From an uncultured Candidatus Melainabacteria bacterium (GTDB lineage Bacteria; Cyanobacteriota; Vampirovibrionia; LMEP-6097): a stretch of DNA of 10,741 nt. Shown here piece by piece: positions 6,950 through 10,741 of the stretch (positions within the stretch are counted from its first letter, which is position 1; each line of letters opens with the position of its first letter). The stretch spans positions 1-10,741 of the forward strand of contig CALBDR010000404.1 in the NCBI GenBank assembly GCA_937927525.1. Reading direction: 5' to 3'. A program made the translations under genes and the position numbers. A model generated the notes under the pieces. That model was not told the origin of the DNA, did no database searches, and saw only the letters and a list, made by a program, of their open reading frames with translations.

Positions 6950-7030
6950 TTAAGGATTAGCTCCTTGAGCTAGGACTTATTTCTCTGTCAGGGTTAAATG
7001 TTACTTTACACGTTTTCAGTGAATCCTTAA
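6950..7030 (-). repeat. Nine-bp inverted repeat enclosing the YibE/F 3' end, with a nested hairpin
   Basis: TTAAGGATT (6950-6958) and its exact complement AATCCTTAA (7022-7030) enclose 63 bases; the right arm overlaps the YibE/F stop codon. Nested at one end is TAGCTC, CTT, GAGCTA (6958-6972), a six-pair hairpin sharing one base with the left arm. Neither element is followed by a T tract, so a simple intrinsic terminator is not supported. It could fold the 3' untranslated region of the YibE/F message or the leader of a read-through transcript into the phosphatase gene. Confidence 0.45.
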
Positions 7031-8157
7031 GGGGTTCTAGGGGTACTCTTAAGTAAAACAACTGCGGAAATACTAGTAATCGGTATCGCAAACAACAAAC
7101 CTATACTACCTATAGTCGCTGCACTTAACTCTGTAGCAATAATTTCCATATTTAATAGATGTTCAGTAACTTCTTGGTGTAATAGCAGGAATAAAGGTAA
7201 AGATGAACCAGTGTAAGCTAGTATTAAAGTATTAGTCATAGTACCCATGATGTCTTTTCCGACATTTAAAGCGTGTTTAAATAAATCTCGGCGAGATTGA
7301 TTAGGGTTAGTTAAATAAATTTCTTGAGTGGAGCTAGCGATAGAGATCGCAACATCCATAGCTGCCCCTAAACTAGATATTAAAATTCCAGCAGCAAGTA
7401 AGCCCTGGAAATTAATTAGAGATTCGTTATTAGTATGAATCAGGTTGCCCATTAGAATTCTCGCTTCAGAGTTAGCGAGCCCACTTAGAGGGGCTGTTTT
7501 TATCACTAAATAGGCCAAAATTCCAGCAATCGTAACTCCACCGGTAGTTCCGATAGTAGCTGATAGTGCTTTTTTCGTAAAGCCAGCAATGAGAATCATG
7601 GTAGTTCCTGTGGCAAAGGCTGCGATAAAAATACTCATGAGTACTGGGTTAAAACCAAGTTTGATGGTCGGGATTAAGATATAAATGATTGATAAGCCGG
7701 TCAAAGTCAATGACAAAATGGCTTTAACACCATGAAGTCCAGCAAAGGCAATAATCGCAATTAAGAAAAATAAAATTAGTACTATTACTGTAGGTTCTCG
7801 ATAATAATCAGTGATAGCAATATCTTCTCTATCTTCAGATAAAGCTATAGTATATTTTCTTCCTTTTTCAGCAAGAATCGCAAAAGCATTATTATCAGGA
7901 ACTATATTATTTATAAAAAGTTCAGTGTTTTTTTCAGGTCCATCACTTATAACCTTAACTTTTACAACCTGTTCTTTAGTATCGCCAAGTTCAATCGGTA
8001 AGTTCGATGGAGTACTAAGTTCAGAAACATCTAAAACTTCGACGATTTGGAAATCGTATTTTTCGCTTTTCTGTTCTTCAATATAATCTGTTGCATAGGC
8101 TGCAAAAGAATTAAGTGAAAGAAAAGTGACTAAAATTAACCTAACTATAAGTGACAT
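7027..8157 (-). CDS. YibE/F family multi-pass membrane protein
   Basis: This is an integral membrane protein of the poorly characterised YibE/F family; transport is often assumed but not shown here. Residues 1-22 are a signal peptide or signal anchor ending AYA before TDY. Residues about 23-125 form a soluble, probably extracytoplasmic beta-rich region. About seven membrane helices follow (from about 128 to 372). Family landmarks are visible: ITDYYREP before the first helix, ARILMGNLIHTNNES, GAAMDVAISIASS, and GKDIMGTMTNTLILAYTG. The single 376-residue chain covers the two parts named YibE and YibF in other genomes. It is divergent from fliG across a 180-bp repeat-bearing spacer and upstream of the phosphatase on the same strand. 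No Shine-Dalgarno precedes the ATG. Confidence 0.9.
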   Translation of the reverse strand: MSLIVRLILVTFLSLNSFAAYATDYIEEQKSEKYDFQIVEVLDVSELSTPSNLPIELGDTKEQVVKVKVISDGPEKNTELFINNIVPDNNAFAILAEKGRKYTIALSEDREDIAITDYYREPTVIVLILFFLIAIIAFAGLHGVKAILSLTLTGLSIIYILIPTIKLGFNPVLMSIFIAAFATGTTMILIAGFTKKALSATIGTTGGVTIAGILAYLVIKTAPLSGLANSEARILMGNLIHTNNESLINFQGLLAAGILISSLGAAMDVAISIASSTQEIYLTNPNQSRRDLFKHALNVGKDIMGTMTNTLILAYTGSSLPLFLLLHQEVTEHLLNMEIIATELSAATIGSIGLLFAIPITSISAVVLLKSTPRTP

Positions 8158-8169
8158 CTTCTATAGTTA

Positions 8170-8199
8170 ATCATATAAGAAAGGTTAAAAGATTTACAA
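8170..8199 (-). promoter_or_regulatory. Candidate promoter of the YibE/F gene
   Basis: On the minus strand, TTGTAA (8199-8194), an 18-bp spacer and TATGAT (8175-8170) precede the ATG (8157) by 12 bases. The predicted leader is about five bases, matching the very short leaders inferred for other genes here. Confidence 0.4.
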
Positions 8200-8202
8200 A
8201 TC

Positions 8203-8266
8203 TATAGTGAAATCACTGCAAAGCTCAACCTTTTGACCTATGTAAAATCACTATAAATACTGTGAT
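8203..8266. promoter_or_regulatory. Cluster of AGTGA/TCACT repeats between divergent yibE/F and fliG promoters
   Basis: A tight palindrome AGTGA-AA-TCACT lies at 8206-8217. AAATCACT occurs twice as a direct repeat (8210-8217 and 8245-8252), TATAGTGA (8203-8210) is the exact complement of TCACTATA (8248-8255), and ATCAC (8247-8251) pairs with GTGAT (8262-8266). The palindrome sits between the two candidate -35 boxes and the right-hand copies overlap the candidate fliG promoter spacer and -10. This arrangement would suit a shared operator for one dimeric regulator. The regulator is unknown and the assignment is an inference from symmetry. Confidence 0.4.
8233..8261 (+). promoter_or_regulatory. 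Possible fliG promoter
   Basis: TTGACC (8233-8238) is a good -35 box. The -10 is ambiguous: AATACT (8256-8261) at 17 bp is closest to ideal spacing, and TACTGT (8258-8263) at 19 bp is an alternative. A transcript from here would have a leader of about 70 bases, unlike the other genes in the window. I see no flagellar sigma28 consensus. Confidence 0.35.
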
Positions 8267-8279
8267 CTAGTCTTTAGTT

Positions 8280-8348
8280 ATGGGCTTAATACAGCTACGA
8301 GTTTATTTGCTCGGAGTAAGAAAAACCCAGATCATCTATGGCTTATAA
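8280..8348 (+). CDS. Possible 22-codon upstream ORF overlapping the fliG start
   Basis: An ATG at 8280 opens a 22-residue frame beginning MGLIQLRVYL and ending with TAA at 8346-8348, so it overlaps the first 11 bases of fliG in another frame. fliG has no Shine-Dalgarno, and a GGAG (8313-8316) lies inside this small frame, so translation of the short ORF could deliver ribosomes to the fliG start. Nothing else, such as a ribosome site of its own or codon bias, supports it. It may be fortuitous. Confidence 0.2.
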   Translation: MGLIQLRVYLLGVRKTQIIYGL

Positions 8349-9372
8349 GGCTAATAAAATTAAGAGTTGGACGAATCGTATGAAAGTAGCAGCGTTACTA
8401 CTACTACTCGACGAGAATTCTGCTGCTGGAATTATTAAAAATATGGATGATTCTAATCTTGTCGTTTCTTTAGCAAAAGAAATTTCTATGGTTGGGGTTC
8501 TTAGTGAAGAAGATCAGTATAATTTACTCGATGAAATTTATGACATTTTAAACTTACAAGTCGGTAAAATGAGCGGTTCCTTACAGAAAGCTGAAAGTAT
8601 TTTAGTTCAGGCTTATGGTAAAGAAGTAGCGTCAAACATTTTAGATAAGATGACGAACACTATTCACAGAGTACCATTTGAATTTTTGCGTATGGTTGAT
8701 CCTGAGCAGATTGTTGCTGTAATTCAGGGTGAACATTCGCAGGTTATTTCTTTAGTACTATCGTATTTACCTGTAGATAAAGCATCTAAGGTTTTACAGC
8801 TTTTACCAGAGGATATTAGATCAGACTGTTCTTTACGTTTAGCGAAGATGGATAAGACAAATCCAGAGATTTTAAGTGTAGTAGAGAAAACACTTGAAAG
8901 AAGATTCGCTGCGGTTATGAACCAGGCTTCTTCTACTCAGAATGTTGGTGGTGTTGATGCTATCGCTGAAATCCTTAACAGGCTTGATAGAAGTATCGAG
9001 AAGAAAATTCTCGAAGATCTCGAAATTATCGATCAGGATCTTGCCGTGGATATCAGAAACCTTATGTTCGTATTCGAAGATATTATCAAACTCGACGACA
9101 AGGCTATGCAAGCAGTTATGAAAGAAGTAGACATGAAAGAATTACCTCTTGCACTTAAAGGTGCTGACGATGATATTAGAGAATTATTCTTTAATAATAT
9201 GTCTGAGAAAGCAGCGAATCTAATGAAAGATGAATTAGAGATGATGGGTCCAGTTCTAGCAAAAGATGTATCTGCTGCACAATCACAAGTCGTTGAAACT
9301 ATTAAGGCACTTGAGGAATCTGGTCAGATCATGATTAGATCTGAGGGCGAGGAAGAAGCTCTTATTGAGTAA
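8338..9372 (+). CDS. fliG: Flagellar motor switch protein FliG
   Basis: FliG is part of the rotor/switch complex (C-ring) at the cytoplasmic face of the flagellar motor. It binds FliF and FliM and contacts the MotA stator. All three domains are present in 344 residues: the N-terminal FliF-binding region (about 10-100), the middle domain with GEHSQVISLVLSYLP (EHPQ motif, here EHSQ at 132-135) and GGVDAIAEILN (204-214), and the C-terminal domain with the MFVF hinge (243-246) and torque helix. Stator-facing charges align as Lys274, Lys291, Asp298 and Glu299, but the position of E. coli Arg297 is Leu307. The ATG is fixed upstream by an in-frame TAA at 8317 and lacks a Shine-Dalgarno. No other flagellar gene is adjacent, whereas fliG commonly sits beside fliF. 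Confidence 0.96.
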   Translation: MAYKANKIKSWTNRMKVAALLLLLDENSAAGIIKNMDDSNLVVSLAKEISMVGVLSEEDQYNLLDEIYDILNLQVGKMSGSLQKAESILVQAYGKEVASNILDKMTNTIHRVPFEFLRMVDPEQIVAVIQGEHSQVISLVLSYLPVDKASKVLQLLPEDIRSDCSLRLAKMDKTNPEILSVVEKTLERRFAAVMNQASSTQNVGGVDAIAEILNRLDRSIEKKILEDLEIIDQDLAVDIRNLMFVFEDIIKLDDKAMQAVMKEVDMKELPLALKGADDDIRELFFNNMSEKAANLMKDELEMMGPVLAKDVSAAQSQVVETIKALEESGQIMIRSEGEEEALIE

Positions 9373-9464
9373 TAACTAATATATAAATTTTATAAAAATC
9401 TGTAATTCTTCCAGCAGGCTTAAGTTTATTTAAGTTATGATTATCTAAGATTTGGCATTTATGC

Positions 9465-9470
9465 TAGAAT
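9465..9470 (+). promoter_or_regulatory. -10 element of the tRNA-Tyr gene
   Basis: TAGAAT preceded by TGC gives the same extended -10 (TGCTAGAAT) as upstream of purH. It ends 12 bases before the mature tRNA, implying a 5' leader of about five or six bases to be removed by RNase P. No strong -35 is visible. Confidence 0.45.
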
Positions 9471-9482
9471 CTTTTTTCTCTT

Positions 9483-9568
9483 GGGTAGATGTCCGAGTGG
9501 TTAAAGGAGACAGACTGTAAATCTGTTGGCGTCAGCCTACGCTGGTTCGAATCCAGCTCTGCCCACCA
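9483..9568 (+). tRNA. tRNA-Tyr (anticodon GTA), CCA encoded
   Basis: An 86-base class II cloverleaf. The acceptor stem GGGTAGA (9483-9489) pairs with TCTGCCC (9558-9564) with one G-T wobble, followed by discriminator A and an encoded CCA (9566-9568). The anticodon stem ACAGA/TCTGT closes the loop CTGTAAA with anticodon GTA at 9517-9519. A 14-base variable arm (9527-9540) with GGC/GCC pairing is the long arm expected of bacterial tRNA-Tyr. The T arm is GCTGG-TTCGAAT-CCAGC (9541-9557). It decodes UAU and UAC. TTTTT (9570-9574) directly follows the CCA. No second copy of its 3' end occurs in the window, so there is no sign of an integrated element. Confidence 0.97.
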
Positions 9569-9578
9569 CTTTTTAAGC

Positions 9579-10741
9579 TTATGAATATCTAGTAGTGTCA
9601 TTTAACCAGACATTATATTCCCAAGAGCTTTGTTCAAATAATTGAAGAACATACATTGTTAGTAATAACTCTCTTGCACTCATGTCTTTAATGCCGTTTT
9701 TATTATCATTAACTAAATTTGCTACTGATTCGTTCTTAACAACATTATAGTCGTTTTCAATTTTTTTATCATTAAGCTCAGCTAGAAGTTCAATGGAATT
9801 ATTTAAATCATTTCTCATACCAGCAACCCTTGCAGAAAACTCTTCGTCTGTTTCGCCTGTGTTTTTAGTAGCATTTTTTATGTCATCAATTTCATTATTA
9901 AAGTTGTTGAATGTATCAATAGCATCTTGGTAAGCATTTTTCTCATCAATGTTGAATTCAGTGCTACCGTTCATAAAGTTTTCTAGCTCATTAATTAAGC
10001 TAGGACTTATGTTGTCTACGATAGCAACTAAGTTATCAGGAGTATTTTCAAAAGCTGTAACTGAGTTACTGGTTAAGTTGTCGATTGCTGTAAGCTGGTA
10101 ACCGTGTTCTGTAAAAGCATTTATCTCGTCATAAGAATTTTCAATGTTATTCGCAGCATTGTTTAGATAAGTATTTAAAGCAGCATCACTAGAACCTGCT
10201 TCATTGAGAATATGTCTAAGAATCTCCACGTCTGACTCTATCGAGGTTTCAGCACTGAAACTAGGTGATAATAAATCTTTAGTTACTGAGTTGTTAGACA
10301 TGAACTCAATTAGAGCCATATCATCAGCGTCATTAGGATCAGCTTCTTCTAATGTAAATAAAACTTCGTTTTCAAGCCAGTCAGCGATTTGAGTTAATTT
10401 ATTAACATTTGTTCCTGTTAATATAGGTGGTAGAGCTATTCCAGCATTAGTAAATATGCTTATGTTACTTGGATTAGTTAAATCATCAAAAGTGTTAACT
10501 AGACCATTACTCATACTTGAACCATTTCTTTCTATTTCTCTATAGAAGTTAAGATCTTTTTCGATCTTACTAATTTTATTATTAGAATTCATACTGAAGT
10601 TACTTTCAAAAGTATTTCTTAAGTCGTTGATACTTTCTGAGATTGCACCTAGTTCTGTATCAAAGTTCAAACCATCTCCCATAGTGCCATCAATATTATC
10701 AACAGCGTTTTCTAGGCCGGTAGACATTGAACCTGCATCTT
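9579..10741 (-). CDS. Asn/Asp-rich protein of unknown function, N-terminus probably beyond the window
   Basis: I do not recognise this protein. The reverse frame is open to the window edge; the first ATG in view is at 10727 (382 codons to the stop), but four in-frame codons without a stop precede it (encoding DAGS), so 10727 may be internal. AGG four bases before that ATG could support a start there. The visible part is acidic, very rich in Asn, Asp, Glu and Ser, has no cysteine that I find, no membrane segment and no catalytic motif. Long stretches look helical (about 280-365). The end is different: a hydrophobic segment ARELLLTMYVLQLFEQ followed by SSWEYNVWLNDTTRYS, with the only other Trp in view near residue 138. 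The composition suits an extracellular, structural or secreted protein, which is speculation. It is convergent with the tRNA gene and its stop lies 10 bp away. Confidence 0.75.
   Translation of the reverse strand, partial: DAGSMSTGLENAVDNIDGTMGDGLNFDTELGAISESINDLRNTFESNFSMNSNNKISKIEKDLNFYREIERNGSSMSNGLVNTFDDLTNPSNISIFTNAGIALPPILTGTNVNKLTQIADWLENEVLFTLEEADPNDADDMALIEFMSNNSVTKDLLSPSFSAETSIESDVEILRHILNEAGSSDAALNTYLNNAANNIENSYDEINAFTEHGYQLTAIDNLTSNSVTAFENTPDNLVAIVDNISPSLINELENFMNGSTEFNIDEKNAYQDAIDTFNNFNNEIDDIKNATKNTGETDEEFSARVAGMRNDLNNSIELLAELNDKKIENDYNVVKNESVANLVNDNKNGIKDMSARELLLTMYVLQLFEQSSWEYNVWLNDTTRYS

Noticed and set aside
7811..8086. Forward frame of 91 codons opposite YibE/F
   Set aside because: Antisense to the soluble domain of a well-supported YibE/F protein; serine-rich low-complexity translation typical of a shadow frame.
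8872..9111. Reverse frame of 79 codons inside fliG
   Set aside because: Opposite the conserved middle and C-terminal FliG domains; no independent support.
9382..9394. AT-only palindrome TATAAA-T-TTTATA after fliG as a terminator
   Set aside because: All-AT stem of low stability with no following T tract; expected by chance in such AT-rich DNA.
9483..9568. tRNA-Tyr 3' end as an integration (att) site with a mobile element on its right
   Set aside because: No duplicate of the tRNA 3' segment, integrase or recombinase is present in the window.

Overview
This is an AT-rich (roughly one third G+C by eye) bacterial chromosomal window with ordinary housekeeping genes. It has no insertion sequence, CRISPR array, rRNA or prophage hallmark. 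Gene content suggests a motile, respiring diderm: a complex I membrane subunit (NuoN/NdhB type), an ADP-heptose-type sugar kinase and a flagellar rotor protein (FliG). The short RNase D without an HRDC domain, its closing LEH tail, and a nuoN-like gene standing alone resemble cyanobacterial-lineage genomes. A flagellated non-photosynthetic relative (Vampirovibrionia/'Melainabacteria' type) fits, but alphaproteobacteria have similar short RNase D proteins, so this placement is a low-confidence inference.

Layout. Positions 1-985 (-) hold most of a soluble sensor histidine kinase whose C-terminus runs off the left edge. A 93-bp divergent spacer leads to a + strand block: nuoN (1079-2563), an RNase D-like exonuclease overlapping it by one base (2563-3189), a pfkB/HldA-type kinase with a GTG start (3215-4291), and purH (4447-6054). 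Convergent to these, on the - strand, lie a histidine phosphatase (6248-6892) and a YibE/F membrane protein (7027-8157). A 180-bp divergent spacer with inverted repeats precedes fliG (8338-9372, +). A tRNA-Tyr(GTA) gene (9483-9568, +) follows. It is convergent with an Asn/Asp-rich protein of unknown function (9579 to the right edge, -), whose stop codon lies 10 bp from the tRNA end.

How it works together. The genes do not form one pathway. nuoN serves respiration, purH ends purine synthesis, the sugar kinase probably feeds surface polysaccharide, and fliG switches the flagellar motor. The most coherent signal is regulatory. Five genes have a -10-like hexamer only 7-12 nt before the start codon, implying leaderless or nearly leaderless mRNAs, three sites carry an extended TGC-TA(G/T)A(A/C)T element, and Shine-Dalgarno sequences are weak. 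Other points of interest are a repeat-rich fliG/yibE divergent region with a 22-codon upstream ORF overlapping fliG, a 9-bp inverted repeat enclosing the yibE/F 3' region, and the tRNA squeezed against a convergent gene. I see no convincing novel defence or mobile system.
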